Origin: Cyanobium sp. PLM2.Bin73
Lineage (GTDB): Bacteria; Cyanobacteriota; Cyanobacteriia; PCC-6307; Cyanobiaceae
NCBI GenBank assembly: GCA_007694915.1
Contig: REEV01000051.1
Coordinates: 1-64,000 of the forward strand
DNA length: 64,000 nt
Direction of reading: 5' to 3'
This document shows, one piece after another, positions 50,965-60,226 of this stretch (positions are counted from its first letter, which is position 1; every line of letters begins with the position of its first letter). The notes below the pieces were generated by a model that saw only the letters and a list, made by a program, of their open reading frames with translations, was not told the DNA's origin and made no database searches. The position numbers and the translations under genes were made by a program.

Positions 50965-50987
50965 GGCCCGGCTCGTCCGGGCCTTTT
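50965..50987 (+). terminator. rho-independent terminator between guaB3 and trxA
   Basis: GGCCCGG (50965-50971), a 5-nt loop, CCGGGCC (50977-50983) and then TTTT (50984-50987): a classical intrinsic terminator, one of the clearest in the window. It separates guaB3 from trxA. Confidence 0.8.
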
Positions 50988-51082
50988 CGCTTCGGTGGGG
51001 GCCACCCTGCAACGCTTGATGTGGGGCAGGGGGAGCAGCCTGGGCCCCTTGCTACATTCCTCAAATCCCGATCCCAACAAGG

Positions 51083-51406
51083 ATGTCCAGCGCAGCAGCT
51101 GTCACCGACGCCTCCTTCGAGCAGGACGTGCTCAAGAGTGATGTGCCTGTGCTTGTCGACTTCTGGGCCCCCTGGTGCGGCCCCTGCCGGATGGTGGCGC
51201 CGATCGTCGATGAGATCGCCAAGGAATTCGAGGGTCAGATCAAGGTGTTCAAGCTGAACACCGACGAAAACCCCAACGTGGCCAGCCAGTACGGCATCCG
51301 CAGCATCCCCACCCTGATGGTGTTCAAGGGCGGTCAGAAGGTGGACACCGTGGTCGGTGCCGTGCCCAAGACCACCCTCTCGGGCACGATCAGCAAGTAC
51401 CTCTGA
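51083..51406 (+). CDS. trxA: thioredoxin
   Basis: 107-residue thioredoxin with the active-site WCGPC (31-35, [15 protein letters not shown]), the conserved cis-Pro segment [11 protein letters not shown], and a C-terminal helix. It reduces disulfides of target proteins in the light, such as Calvin-cycle enzymes and OpcA/G6PDH. This sequence is of the m-type, the main cyanobacterial thioredoxin. AAGGA is directly before the ATG. The next gene overlaps or abuts its 3' end. Confidence 0.96.
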   Translation: MSSAAAVTDASFEQDVLKSDVPVLVDFWAPWCGPCRMVAPIVDEIAKEFEGQIKVFKLNTDENPNVASQYGIRSIPTLMVFKGGQKVDTVVGAVPKTTLSGTISKYL

Positions 51407-51413
51407 CAGCCCC

Positions 51414-52499
51414 CTGACAGACCTCCGGTCCAGCTTCTCACCGGCCCAGCGCAACGGCGGGATCAGCCCGCTGCAGGCCATTGCCAGCGCCATTCAGCAC
51501 CACCCCCAGCGGCGCATCATTCAACGCGCCCTGGTGTCCTTGCTGGACATCTGCAGGAACGAAACCGATCCCGACGCCTGGCGGATCATCAGCGGCACCC
51601 TGGCCGACATCAGTGAGGCCCTCGAGGTTTTCCGCCCCCACCGCAAGGTGCGCAAGGTGGCGGTGTTCGGCTCCGCCCGCACCACCAGTGACGATCCCGC
51701 CTTTGCGATGGCGGAGCAGCTGGCCGTGCAGTCGGTGAAAGCCGGCTTCGAGGTGATCACCGGCGCGGGTGGGGGGATCATGGAGGCCGCCAACCGCGGG
51801 GCGGGCAGCCAGGCCAGCTTCGGCCTCAACGTCGACCTGCCGTTCGAGCAGCATCCCAATCCGATCGTGAGCAGCTCGGAAGCCAGGCTGCTCGGCTTCC
51901 GCTACTTCTTCACCCGCAAGCTGTTCTTCCTGCGCGAGAGCGACGCTGTGGTGGTGCTGCCCGGCGGCTTCGGCACCCTCGATGAGCTGTTCGAGGCCCT
52001 CACCCTGATCCAGACCGGCCGCACCCAGCCCATCCCCCTGGTGCTGCTGGCGCCGCCCGGGGATCCGTTCTGGAGCAGCTGGCAGGTGGAGGTGCAGCGG
52101 CTGATGACCAAGCGGGGCCTGATCTCCCCGGAGGATCGCTCCCTGGTGTGCCAAACCGACAGCGCCAGCGAGGCGATTGCCCACATCTGCCGCTTCTACC
52201 GGGTGTTCCACGCCGCCGAACTGCTCAGTGATCGGCTGGAACTGCAGCTCAACGCGCCGATCCCGCCCCAGGCCCTGGTGCAGATCAACCGGGAGTTCGA
52301 CGACCTGGTGGAGGAGGGGGTCATCCACGCCGCCGAAACCAGTGACGAAGATGGCTTTCTTCGGCCCTGCCTGCGCTTCCGCTTCAACATGCGCCGCATG
52401 GGCAGGCTGTACCAGCTGATCGATGTGCTCAACGGTCTCAATCTGCCCGCTGGCCCGGCCCTGGAGCAACCTGAGCAGCGCAGTGGCGAGCCGTCATGA
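51414..52499 (+). CDS. LOG family protein (cytokinin-riboside 5'-monophosphate phosphoribohydrolase-like)
   Basis: About 361 residues. The Rossmann-type LOG domain shows VAVFGSARTTSDD, VITGAGGGIMEAANRGA, the catalytic PGGFGTLDELFEALTL and ESDAVVVLPGG. LOG enzymes release free bases from nucleoside monophosphates; long bacterial forms such as this are related to PpnN-type nucleosidases. The start is uncertain: the frame is open back to a GTG at 51357 inside trxA, but there is no ATG, GTG or TTG between there and a GTG at 51534. A CTG at 51414, seven bases after the trxA stop, is the natural boundary (inference). hisH follows with an ATGA overlap. Confidence 0.75.
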   Translation: MTDLRSSFSPAQRNGGISPLQAIASAIQHHPQRRIIQRALVSLLDICRNETDPDAWRIISGTLADISEALEVFRPHRKVRKVAVFGSARTTSDDPAFAMAEQLAVQSVKAGFEVITGAGGGIMEAANRGAGSQASFGLNVDLPFEQHPNPIVSSSEARLLGFRYFFTRKLFFLRESDAVVVLPGGFGTLDELFEALTLIQTGRTQPIPLVLLAPPGDPFWSSWQVEVQRLMTKRGLISPEDRSLVCQTDSASEAIAHICRFYRVFHAAELLSDRLELQLNAPIPPQALVQINREFDDLVEEGVIHAAETSDEDGFLRPCLRFRFNMRRMGRLYQLIDVLNGLNLPAGPALEQPEQRSGEPS

Positions 52500-53128
52500 G
52501 GCGACTGGGTCTGATCGACTACGGCATGGGTAACCTGCACTCGGTGCGGCGGGCCTTCGAGCGGCTGGGCTCGGAGGTTGTGACCGTGGCCGATCCGGCA
52601 ACCGATGCCGCCCTGATCGACAGCTGCCAGGGGCTGCTGCTGCCAGGTGTGGGCGCCTTCGATCCGGCCATGGAGCGGCTGCGGGCCAGCGGACTGGACG
52701 CCATGCTGCGCGCCTGGTGCGCGTCGGAGCGGCCGCTGCTCGGGATCTGCCTGGGGTTGCAGCTCCTGTTTGAAGCCAGCGACGAGGGCGAGAGCCGGGG
52801 ACTGGCCCTGCTGCCAGGGCGGGTGCGGGCGCTGCCACGGCGCCGCGGCCACCCGATTCCGCACATGGGCTGGGAACCCCTGATCCCGCTCACCCCCAGT
52901 CCCCTGCTGCCGGCGGGAGCGCCGCAGGCCTGGGTGTACTTCGTGCACTCCTTCGCCGCCGAACCCACCGATCCGGCCGTCAGCACCGCCGGCGTCGCCT
53001 TCGCCGGCGACACCGTGACGGCGGCGGTGTGGCACGGCTCCATCGGCGCCTGCCAGTTTCACCCCGAGAAATCGGGCCGGGCCGGTGCCGCGATCCTGCA
53101 GCGCTGGCTGCAGTGGTTGCCGGCATGA
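52496..53128 (+). CDS. hisH: imidazole glycerol phosphate synthase, glutamine amidotransferase subunit
   Basis: Supplies ammonia to HisF in histidine synthesis. 210 residues. The triad is visible as Cys in LLGICLGLQLLFE and His/Glu in ACQFHPEKSG. The N-terminus IDYGMGNLHSVRRAF and LLLPGVGAFDPAM are HisH-specific. Its ATG overlaps the TGA of the LOG-like gene (ATGA). hisF is not in the window. Confidence 0.95.
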   Translation: MRRLGLIDYGMGNLHSVRRAFERLGSEVVTVADPATDAALIDSCQGLLLPGVGAFDPAMERLRASGLDAMLRAWCASERPLLGICLGLQLLFEASDEGESRGLALLPGRVRALPRRRGHPIPHMGWEPLIPLTPSPLLPAGAPQAWVYFVHSFAAEPTDPAVSTAGVAFAGDTVTAAVWHGSIGACQFHPEKSGRAGAAILQRWLQWLPA

Positions 53129-53141
53129 GCGCGGGGCGGCC

Positions 53142-53750
53142 ATGAGCCTGCGCCTGAGCGGCGGCCGCCGGCTGCAGAGCCCTCCCGGCGACCTGGCACG
53201 CCCCACCCCCGCCCGGGTGCGGCTGGCGGTGATCAACCTGCTGGCGGCTGAGCTTCCCGGCTGCCGTTGGCTTGATCTCTGCTCCGGCAGCGGCGCCATG
53301 GCCTGCGAAGCCCTGCAGCGAGGCGCCGGCCGGGTGGTGGCGGTGGAGCGCGATAGGCGCCTGGCCGCCGTGACCCGCAGCAACCTCGAGGCCGTGCAGC
53401 AGGGCCTGGGACGCCCCAGCCAGGTGCAGGTGCACGCCACCGATGTGCTGCGCTGGCTGCGGCGCGGCAGAGATGCGGGCGGCAATGCTGCGGGCAGCAG
53501 TGGTGCGGGCGGCAGGGCGGACGACGACGACCAGGGCGGCTTCGATCTGATTTATGCCGACCCGCCCTACGCCGCAGGGCTCTACGGACCGATTGCCGAA
53601 GCGGTGGCCGGCGACCACTGGCTTGCGGAGAGGGGAACCATGATCTGGGAGTGCGGCAGCGGCGCTGTGGCCGAACCGCCGCCCGGATGGCGGCTACGGG
53701 ACCGTCGCCGCTATGGATCGACCAGCGTGGTGCTGCTGCAGCAGGGGTGA
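53142..53750 (+). CDS. rsmD: 16S rRNA (guanine966-N2)-methyltransferase RsmD
   Basis: 202 residues from the ATG at 53142. SAM-binding motif I is LDLCSGSGAMACEALQRGA (~44-62) and catalytic motif IV is FDLIYADPPYAAGLY, with the DPPY of N2-guanine methyltransferases. The N-terminal LQSPPGDLARPTPARVRLAVIN segment matches RsmD. An Ala/Gly-rich insertion between them (~108-127) is unusual. It starts 13 nt after hisH and converges on petG. Confidence 0.92.
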   Translation: MSLRLSGGRRLQSPPGDLARPTPARVRLAVINLLAAELPGCRWLDLCSGSGAMACEALQRGAGRVVAVERDRRLAAVTRSNLEAVQQGLGRPSQVQVHATDVLRWLRRGRDAGGNAAGSSGAGGRADDDDQGGFDLIYADPPYAAGLYGPIAEAVAGDHWLAERGTMIWECGSGAVAEPPPGWRLRDRRRYGSTSVVLLQQG

Positions 53751-53764
53751 AGACTCAGAGTTGA

Positions 53765-53787
53765 AGGGCCGGCCGTCCAGCGGCCCT
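53765..53787. terminator. hairpin overlapping the petG stop codon
   Basis: AGGGCCG (53765-53771) and CGGCCCT (53781-53787) form a 7-bp stem with a 9-nt loop between the convergent rsmD and petG. It touches the petG stop (53787-53789) and lacks a U-tract. Confidence 0.45.
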
Positions 53788-53900
53788 CAGCTGTCGAGCA
53801 TGGAACCGCGGCGGTACTGGCTCCATGCCGCCACGAACAGGCCAAGCAGCGTCACGGGGATCAGCCCCAGCACGATCCCGCAGAGCAGAGGTTCGATCAT
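53787..53900 (-). CDS. petG: cytochrome b6f complex subunit V (PetG)
   Basis: A 37-residue single-span protein: [20 protein letters not shown], then [12 protein letters not shown] and an acidic end. This is the highly conserved PetG, needed for assembly or stability of the b6f complex in thylakoids. The open frame continues upstream to 53987 but only the segment from the ATG at 53900 matches the family. Confidence 0.95.
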   Translation of the reverse strand: MIEPLLCGIVLGLIPVTLLGLFVAAWSQYRRGSMLDS

Positions 53901-53931
53901 GGCGAAACCGGTGGTGCGATCAGGTGACAAT

Positions 53932-53957
53932 TGTTCCATGCCGGTGTTCCATGCCGG
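53932..53957. repeat. exact 13-bp tandem duplication upstream of petG
   Basis: TGTTCCATGCCGG occurs twice in succession (53932-53944, 53945-53957), 32-57 nt upstream of the petG start, in its probable leader or promoter. Confidence 0.9.
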
Positions 53958-54070
53958 GGTGATGGCGAGACCCCAACCGTTGCTCACGGCGCAGGCCTGC
54001 CGCCCGTCAGGCTGGTGACAGCGCAGCGATCGACGCCGCCTCAGCCAGCACCAGCTCCATCCCTCCCCGC

Positions 54071-54499
54071 GTGATCAGCCCCGTGCGATCGAGCCCTCCC
54101 CCGTCGTCAGCAGCCGATTCCGCCGCCCAGATCGCCCCCCGCGCTGGGATCGGTCGTGGGCTGGTCACCGCCCTGGTGGGGGCAGCGGCCGCGGCCTGTG
54201 TGCTGCTGGCGCTGCTGGTGCTGCCTGGGGTCGGCAGCGACCCGTACACCCGCCAGACCCTGGCGCTCAAGGGCTCCGCGGAGCATGGCGCCCTGCTCTT
54301 TCGCCTCAACTGCGCCGGCTGCCATGGCATCGCCGCCCAGGGCCTGGTGGGACCCAACCTGCATGGCGTGGCGGAACGCAAGAACCAGCGCCAGCTGATC
54401 AGCCAGGTGGTGAGCGGCCGCACGCCGCCGATGCCGAGCTTCCAGCCCGAACCCCAGGCCATGGCCGACCTGCTCGCCTACCTCAACGGACTGGTGTGA
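54071..54499 (+). CDS. cytM: membrane-anchored c-type cytochrome (CytM-like)
   Basis: 142 residues. An N-terminal membrane anchor (~31-53, [21 protein letters not shown]) is followed by a single haem c domain with CAGCH (81-85) and a Met ligand candidate in [13 protein letters not shown]. The layout matches cytochrome cM, a conserved cyanobacterial protein implicated in restricting photosynthesis or modulating respiration in the dark. Other class I cytochromes cannot be fully excluded. The next gene starts within its stop (GTGA). Confidence 0.8.
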   Translation: MISPVRSSPPPSSAADSAAQIAPRAGIGRGLVTALVGAAAAACVLLALLVLPGVGSDPYTRQTLALKGSAEHGALLFRLNCAGCHGIAAQGLVGPNLHGVAERKNQRQLISQVVSGRTPPMPSFQPEPQAMADLLAYLNGLV

Positions 54500-55335
54500 G
54501 CCAGGGCCCGCCCGTGGCCACCGGATTCCGGCCCGCCGAATCCCTGGCGCTGGTGCTGGTGGAGCCGGCCGGCCCGCTCAACGTGGGCAGCGTCGCCCGT
54601 CTCTGCGCCAACTTCGGGATCAGCGACCTGCGACTGGTGGCGCCGCGCTGCTCCCACACCGGGGAGGAGGCCCGGCGCATGGCCGTGCACGCTGGGGCGG
54701 TGCTGGAGGAGGCGCGGGTCTTCCCGACCCTGGAGGCGGCCCTGGCCGATTGCCGCCGGGTGGTGGCCACCAGCGGGCGAGGCTGCGGCGAACCCCTGCC
54801 ACCGCTAGACCTCGACGGCGCCCTGGGCTGGCTGGCGGCAGACCCGGGAGACCCGAAACTGGCAGCCGCGCGCGCCCTGGTGTTCGGCCGCGAGGACCGG
54901 GGCCTGAGCAAGGCCGAACTGCTCCAGGCCGGCCGCCTGCTGCACATCCATACGGCGGGCAGCTACGGCTCCCTCAACCTGGCCCAGGCCGCTGCCGTGG
55001 TGCTGCACCACTGGCACCGCCTGCAGAGCAGGGGCCAGCCATCGGCCGTCGCCGGCCCGGGGGCAGCGACGCCGGCAGCGGAGGCGGCCCCATGCCAGCG
55101 GGGGGTGCTCGAGGCGATGCTCAGCGACGCCGAAGGGCTGCTGCTGGAGGTGGGATTCCTCTACCCCCACACGGCCGCGGCCCGGATGGCCAAGTTGCGC
55201 AGCCTGCTCCAGCGCGCCCAGGTGAACACCGAGGAGGTGGCCCTGCTGCGGGGCATGGTGCGCCAACTGCGCTGGGCCGCGACCCGCGGCGACACTGGCA
55301 CCACGGCGGGCGCCGATCCCGCCTCCACCCCTTAA
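54496..55335 (+). CDS. SpoU/TrmH-family RNA methyltransferase (TrmJ-like)
   Basis: 279 residues from a GTG overlapping the cytochrome stop. SPOUT-class motifs: LVLVEPAGPLNVGSVARLCANFG (motif 1), ARALVFGREDRGLSKAEL (motif 2) and SYGSLNLAQAAAVVLHH (motif 3) forming the knotted SAM site. The long C-terminal helix region after ~185 matches TrmJ, which methylates position 32 of tRNAs, but the exact target is not shown by sequence. Confidence 0.88.
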   Translation: MSQGPPVATGFRPAESLALVLVEPAGPLNVGSVARLCANFGISDLRLVAPRCSHTGEEARRMAVHAGAVLEEARVFPTLEAALADCRRVVATSGRGCGEPLPPLDLDGALGWLAADPGDPKLAAARALVFGREDRGLSKAELLQAGRLLHIHTAGSYGSLNLAQAAAVVLHHWHRLQSRGQPSAVAGPGAATPAAEAAPCQRGVLEAMLSDAEGLLLEVGFLYPHTAAARMAKLRSLLQRAQVNTEEVALLRGMVRQLRWAATRGDTGTTAGADPASTP

Positions 55336-55361
55336 CTTCAGCCGACACAGGTCCAGCTGCC

Positions 55362-56417
55362 TTGAGCGCCGCTCAATCCCCCAGGAGTCCTCGCAGCCGT
55401 TGGCGGCACACCCTGCTGCTGCTGCTGCGGCTGGCCGTGATGGGCGTGGGCCTGGGGGTGCTCACCGCCACCGGGCTGCGGCTGCTTGCACCGCGACTGG
55501 CCGGGGGCAGCCTGCCCGGCCTCGGTCAGCTGGCCGAAGCCACGGGCCAGCAGGGCCTGGCCCCGGGCCGCTTCCAGCCCAGACAGGAGCTCACCCAACT
55601 CAGCCAGCGCTGGCAGCAGCTGGCCGCCGCCCAGAAGGACCTCGAGGCCAGCGGCTTCCTGCTGGTGCTCGATGACGGCCGCTTCGCCCAGCTGAACCCC
55701 GAGCAGCCGATGCCGGCGGCGAGCTCAATCAAGACACAGATCCTAGTGGTGGCCCTGGAGGATCTGGACGCGGGCAAGCTCAGCTGGAACGACCCGCTGA
55801 CGCTCACCCAGGAGCTGGTGGGCGGCGGGGCCGGCTGGATGGCCACCCGTCCGATCGGCACCCGCTTCCCCTTCTTCGAGGCGGCCACCGAGATGATCCG
55901 GATCAGCGACAACAGCGCCACCAACCTGGTGATACAGAAGCTGGGCGGCCAGACCGCCGTCAACACCCGTTTCCAGGCCATGGACCTGCCGGCCACCCAG
56001 CTCAACAACTGGCTGCCGGACCTCGATGGCACCAACACCAGCAGTGCCCGCGACCTGGCCCGCTCCATTGCCCTGGTGGACACCGGCGAGACCCTCAGCC
56101 CCCGCGCCCGCGACCATTTCCGGGAGATCATGGCCAGCTCCCGCACCGATACGATGATCCCTCAGGGTTTGCTGCGGGGCCTGGGGAAGAACGCCGAGGA
56201 GCCCGACCCCGAGCTGCTCAGCCTGGGCGTCAGCGCTCTCAACAAGACCGGCGACATCGGCACCGCCTACGCCGATGCCGCCCTGATCCAGCTGCCCACT
56301 GGCCAGCGGGCCGTGGCCGCCTTCATGGTCACCGGCCCCTTCAATGATCCCCGTTCCGCCGAACTGATCCGCGCCATGGCCGCGGCCGTGAGCCAGACCC
56401 TAGTGGGGCAGCCATGA
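55362..56417 (+). CDS. class A beta-lactamase-fold serine hydrolase, membrane-anchored
   Basis: 351 residues from a TTG at 55362. One N-terminal membrane segment (~17-43) is followed by a penicilloyl-serine hydrolase domain (beta-lactamase2 type). The catalytic SxxK is Ser121-Ser-Ile-Lys124 in AASSIKTQ, the SDN triad is at 182-184 (RISDNSATN) and the KTG motif is in NKTGDIG. A class A omega-loop Glu166 equivalent is not obvious, so resistance activity is doubtful; a peptidoglycan carboxypeptidase or endopeptidase role is more likely. It precedes DUF3370 with an ATGA overlap. Confidence 0.75.
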   Translation: MSAAQSPRSPRSRWRHTLLLLLRLAVMGVGLGVLTATGLRLLAPRLAGGSLPGLGQLAEATGQQGLAPGRFQPRQELTQLSQRWQQLAAAQKDLEASGFLLVLDDGRFAQLNPEQPMPAASSIKTQILVVALEDLDAGKLSWNDPLTLTQELVGGGAGWMATRPIGTRFPFFEAATEMIRISDNSATNLVIQKLGGQTAVNTRFQAMDLPATQLNNWLPDLDGTNTSSARDLARSIALVDTGETLSPRARDHFREIMASSRTDTMIPQGLLRGLGKNAEEPDPELLSLGVSALNKTGDIGTAYADAALIQLPTGQRAVAAFMVTGPFNDPRSAELIRAMAAAVSQTLVGQP

Positions 56418-57919
56418 CCCAACCGCCGATGCTGTCGCGCCCCATGACTCCACACCCGCTCCGCCGCCGAGTCCGGCTGTCCCTACTGCTGGCAGCCGGC
56501 AGCCTGCTGCTGTTCCCAGCCCTGAGCCCGGCTCTGGCCCCCGCCCCGGCGGCCGCCCAGCAGCAGGGCAGCCAGGGCAGCGAACCGCTGCTGCGCCGCC
56601 AGACCGTGGCCCCCCTGCCCGGCGCTCTGGATCAGGTGCTGATGGTCAACGACAACAACCCCGAGCTGATCAGCGGGCCGGGCATCCTGATCTCCACCTT
56701 CCCGTCCGCCGGCCGCGGCGTGCCGGCGGCCCATCTCGATGTGGCCCTCGATGGCCGCTTCGACCTGTTCAGCCACCACGTCTACGCCGGCAGGCCGGAA
56801 ACCCTCAACTCCACCCTGTGGCTGGCGGTGGTCGCCCAGCCCCGCGGCGACCGTCCCGTGCAGCTGCGCCTGCTGGAGGGCTCCACGGCCCTCTCCCAGT
56901 CACTGGATCCGGCCATGGCCGGGGCCCCCTTCCTGCCCCTGCCCCCCTTGCTGGCGGAAAGCACCACACCGGCCTGGGCCGGGCCGGGCAGTCGCGTGGC
57001 CAGCGAACTCCTGCGTCGTCACCGCAGCCCCGAAATCCCCCAGGCCTGGACCCTGGAGCCAGGCCAGCCCAGCACCCTGGTGGTGCTGCCCCTGCCGGTG
57101 CGGGGGCTCGACCCGCTGCTCAACGGCCGCAACCTGCAGCTGCGCCTGCACAGCGACGGCCCCGTGAGCCTGGCCACCCTGGCCGCCTTCGGTCCGCTCG
57201 ATCAGCCACCAGCGGCCGACACCTGGGCAGCGCTGCTCGACGGCGGCCTCAGCCCCAAGGAGCACGAGCCCACCCCCCGCGGTGCCCCGGGGCGGATGAT
57301 CTATTCGCGGGTGAGCGGGGTGCAGGTGGGCAGCGTCTGGCGCGGCACCATCACCAGCCCCGGCCAGGCCTGGCTGCGTGCCGACGCCGCCCCGATCTCC
57401 TGGCCGATCGCCTCGCTTGAGCGCGGCCGGCTGGGCACCGAACAGGTGCAGACCGCCGAACTGAAGGCCTTCTACCCCGGCACCGCCTGGGCCGCCCACG
57501 GCAACTACGGGGTGGAGTACGACGTCACCATTCCCCTGCGCAACACCGGAGCGGAACCGGTGCAGCTGCAGCTGGCGTTCGAGTCGCCGATCAAGACCGA
57601 TCCGCCCCTCGGCGGCCTGCGCTTCAACACCACCCCGGTGCGATCGGTGATGTTCCGCGGGCCGATCGAAGTGGCCGGGCTGGATGCCATCGGCGGCCGG
57701 CCGGCGGGACGGCGCCGCTTCCACCTGGTGCAGCGGGCCGGGGACCAGAGCGAGCCCCTGGGGACGGTGAGCTTGGCCCCGGGGGCCACCCGCAACCTGC
57801 GGGTGCGGCTGATCTATCCGGCCGACGCCACCCCGCCCCAGGTGCTGAGCCTGCTGCCCGTGAGCGCCAGCGCAGCTGTGAAACAATCGGCCCCTCAGCC
57901 AGCCAGCAGCACGCCGTGA
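56414..57919 (+). CDS. exported DUF3370 family protein
   Basis: 501 residues, ATG overlapping the previous stop. Signal peptide ~20-50 ([25 protein letters not shown]). The mature protein is beta-rich, with [26 protein letters not shown] and [21 protein letters not shown] pairs resembling Ig-like or carbohydrate-binding layers. DUF3370 is, from memory, a cyanobacterial family of unknown function; I know of no enzymatic motif. Its close link to a penicilloyl-serine hydrolase suggests a cell-envelope role (inference). Confidence 0.75.
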   Translation: MTQPPMLSRPMTPHPLRRRVRLSLLLAAGSLLLFPALSPALAPAPAAAQQQGSQGSEPLLRRQTVAPLPGALDQVLMVNDNNPELISGPGILISTFPSAGRGVPAAHLDVALDGRFDLFSHHVYAGRPETLNSTLWLAVVAQPRGDRPVQLRLLEGSTALSQSLDPAMAGAPFLPLPPLLAESTTPAWAGPGSRVASELLRRHRSPEIPQAWTLEPGQPSTLVVLPLPVRGLDPLLNGRNLQLRLHSDGPVSLATLAAFGPLDQPPAADTWAALLDGGLSPKEHEPTPRGAPGRMIYSRVSGVQVGSVWRGTITSPGQAWLRADAAPISWPIASLERGRLGTEQVQTAELKAFYPGTAWAAHGNYGVEYDVTIPLRNTGAEPVQLQLAFESPIKTDPPLGGLRFNTTPVRSVMFRGPIEVAGLDAIGGRPAGRRRFHLVQRAGDQSEPLGTVSLAPGATRNLRVRLIYPADATPPQVLSLLPVSASAAVKQSAPQPASSTP

Positions 57920-59004
57920 CGCCAGTCCGCCAGCGCCGGGTCTTCCCCTTCACCGCAATTGTGGGTCAGGAGGAGATGAAGCTGGCTCTCCTGCTCAACG
58001 TGATCGATCCCCGCATCGGCGGCGTGATGATCATGGGCGACCGGGGAACGGGCAAGAGCACCGCGATCCGCGCCCTGGCCGATCTGCTGCCCCAGATCGA
58101 GGTGGTGAGCGGTGATCCCTACAACAGCTCCCCCAGCGATCCCGACCTCCAGAGCGAGGAGGTGCGTCAGCGCCTGGAGCGGGGGGAGGAGCTGGTGGCG
58201 GAGCAGCGCCAGGTGCCGATGGTGGACCTGCCCCTGGGGGCCACGGAAGATCGCCTCTGCGGCACGATCGATATCGAAAAGGCCCTCAGCGAGGGCGTGC
58301 GGGCCTTTGAGCCGGGCCTGCTGGCCAAGGCCAACCGCGGCCTGCTCTACGTGGACGAGGTGAACCTGCTCGACGACCACCTGGTGGACGTGCTGCTGGA
58401 TTCGGCCGCCTCGGGCTGGAACACTGTGGAGCGGGAGGGCGTTAGCGTACGTCACCCGGCCCGCTTCGTGCTGATCGGCTCCGGCAACCCTGAGGAAGGC
58501 GAGCTGCGCCCCCAGCTGCTCGATCGCTTCGGCATGAGCGTGGAGGTGCGCACCGTGCGCGACCCCGAGCTGCGCGTGCAGGTGGTGGATCAACGCACCG
58601 CCTTCGACAACGACCCCGACAGCTTCAACAGTTCCGTGCAGCCCAACCAGGACGCCCTCCAGGCCCGGGTGGTGGAGGCCCAGGAGCGGCTGGGCAAGGT
58701 GCAGATCGACGACGACCTGCGCATCCGCATCTCCGCGATCTGCGGCGAACTGGATGTGGACGGCCTGCGCGGCGACATCGTCACCAACCGGGCCGCCCGC
58801 GCCCTGGCGGCCTTCGAGGGCCGCAGTGAGGTGAGCGAAGTCGACGTGGCCCGGGTGGTGGCCTGCTGCCTGCGCCACCGCCTGCGCAAGGATCCGCTGG
58901 AGCAGATCGACTCCGGCGACCGGGTGGTGAAGGTGTTCTGCAAGGTGTTCGAGCGGCCCGAAGCAGCCGACCGCAGAGACTTCGAGCTGGCCCTCGCCGC
59001 CTGA
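57916..59004 (+). CDS. chlI: magnesium chelatase subunit I
   Basis: AAA+ motor of the Mg-chelatase that inserts Mg2+ into protoporphyrin IX, the branch point to chlorophyll. GTG start at 57916 overlapping the DUF3370 stop (GTGA). 362 residues: [16 protein letters not shown], Walker [10 protein letters not shown], the ChlI insertion region around [16 protein letters not shown], Walker [14 protein letters not shown] and sensor/arginine-finger segment [12 protein letters not shown]. This is the ChlI subunit, not ChlD, as it ends after the AAA+ helical domain. Confidence 0.96.
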   Translation: MTPVRQRRVFPFTAIVGQEEMKLALLLNVIDPRIGGVMIMGDRGTGKSTAIRALADLLPQIEVVSGDPYNSSPSDPDLQSEEVRQRLERGEELVAEQRQVPMVDLPLGATEDRLCGTIDIEKALSEGVRAFEPGLLAKANRGLLYVDEVNLLDDHLVDVLLDSAASGWNTVEREGVSVRHPARFVLIGSGNPEEGELRPQLLDRFGMSVEVRTVRDPELRVQVVDQRTAFDNDPDSFNSSVQPNQDALQARVVEAQERLGKVQIDDDLRIRISAICGELDVDGLRGDIVTNRAARALAAFEGRSEVSEVDVARVVACCLRHRLRKDPLEQIDSGDRVVKVFCKVFERPEAADRRDFELALAA

Positions 59005-59033
59005 GGGCCCCGGGGGCTGATGGGGAGCCCCTG

Positions 59034-59504
59034 ATGCGCATCCTCGGCATTGACCCCGGCCTGGCGCGGGTGGGCTACGGCGTGATCGAGATCGATCCCC
59101 GGCAGGGCCGCCAGAGCCTGCTCGACTGCGGCATCCTGCGCACCGACCCGGGCCGCAGTGAGGGGGAGCGGATGGTGGAGATCAGCCGCGATCTGCGCCA
59201 GCTGGTGCGCAGCTGGCGGCCCCGGCTGGCGGTGGTGGAGAAGTTCTTCTTCTACCGCTCCAGCACCACCATTGCCGTGGTGCAGGCCCGGGGCGTGCTG
59301 CTGATGACCCTGGCCCGCCTGCAGGTGCCGGTGGTGGAGTTCCCGCCCATGCAGATCAAGCAGGCCCTCACCGGCAACGGCCACGCCGACAAGCAGGAGG
59401 TGCTGGAGGCGGTGATGCGCGAGCTGCAGCTGGCATGCCCGCCACGGCCCGACGATGCCGCCGACGCCCTGGCCGCCGCCCTCACCGGCTGGTTCCAGCG
59501 CTGA
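59034..59504 (+). CDS. ruvC: Holliday junction endonuclease RuvC
   Basis: 156 residues. The RNase H-like active site is Asp7 in GIDPGLARVGYG, Glu in VVEKFFFYRSS, and the C-terminal pair in PDDAADALAAAL. NGHADKQEV is the conserved basic loop. Resolves Holliday junctions after RuvAB-driven branch migration. Confidence 0.96.
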   Translation: MRILGIDPGLARVGYGVIEIDPRQGRQSLLDCGILRTDPGRSEGERMVEISRDLRQLVRSWRPRLAVVEKFFFYRSSTTIAVVQARGVLLMTLARLQVPVVEFPPMQIKQALTGNGHADKQEVLEAVMRELQLACPPRPDDAADALAAALTGWFQR

Positions 59505-59509
59505 GCGCC

Positions 59510-60226
59510 ATGGACGGACCCCACACCCCTCCTGACAACGCCGGCGCCGCCACCAAGCAGGCCCTGCGGCGGCGGTTGCGGGCGTTGCGCGAGCAGCTGC
59601 TGCCGGACCTCGAGCCGGCGATCCGCGCCCAGGTGCAGCGGGTGCTGGAGAGGCACCTGGACGGGCCGGGCCGGGTGGGCCTCTACTGGCCCCTGGCCGG
59701 CGAGATCGACCTGCGCCCCCTGGCCGATCAGCCCGCCCTGGCCGGCCGGCTGGCCTTGCCCGCCATTGCCGGCGAACGCCTGCACTACCGCCCCTGGCAG
59801 CCGGCCCAGGCCCTGCAGGGCGACGCCTGCGACATCCCCGCCCCACCGCCGGCGGCGGGCGAGCTGGCGGCCGGAGACCTGGCCGTGCTGCTGGTGCCGG
59901 CCCTGGCGATCGATCGCCGGGGACTGCGGCTCGGCTACGGCGGCGGCTGGTACGACCGCCTGCGCAGCGGCTCCGAATGGCGCCGGGTGCCGGCCCTGGC
60001 TGTGCTGCCCTCCGGCTGCCTGCTGGAGCGGCTGCCGGCGGATCCCTGGGATGTGCCCCTCGACGGCTGGATCAGCGAGCTGGGCCTGGGCGAGCCCCCA
60101 TCGCCATCCCAATCCGGTCCAGCCCAGAGCCCTCCATCACAATCTTGTTCACAAACCGGGCCTGATCCCCTCGGCCCCGGTGCACCTTTGCGAGGATCGC
60201 GCCCAGTGCACAGGCGGTCGCCGTGA
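59510..60226 (+). CDS. 5-formyltetrahydrofolate cyclo-ligase
   Basis: Converts 5-formyl-THF to methenyl-THF with ATP, recycling folate. 238 residues from the ATG at 59510, 5 nt after ruvC. Core motifs: VGLYWPLAGEIDLRPL, ALPAIAGERLHYRPW, and the ATP-binding LGYGGGWYDRLR. The domain ends near residue 195 (DGWISELGLGEP); the last ~42 residues (PSPSQSGPAQSPPSQSC onward) are Ser/Pro low-complexity and look like former intergenic DNA read through. The next small gene starts within the stop (GTGA). Confidence 0.88.
   Translation: MDGPHTPPDNAGAATKQALRRRLRALREQLLPDLEPAIRAQVQRVLERHLDGPGRVGLYWPLAGEIDLRPLADQPALAGRLALPAIAGERLHYRPWQPAQALQGDACDIPAPPPAAGELAAGDLAVLLVPALAIDRRGLRLGYGGGWYDRLRSGSEWRRVPALAVLPSGCLLERLPADPWDVPLDGWISELGLGEPPSPSQSGPAQSPPSQSCSQTGPDPLGPGAPLRGSRPVHRRSP

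Noticed and set aside
55362-56417. Antibiotic-resistance beta-lactamase
   Set aside because: SxxK, SDN and KTG are present, but the class A Glu is not evident and the protein is membrane-anchored among housekeeping genes; an envelope enzyme is likelier.
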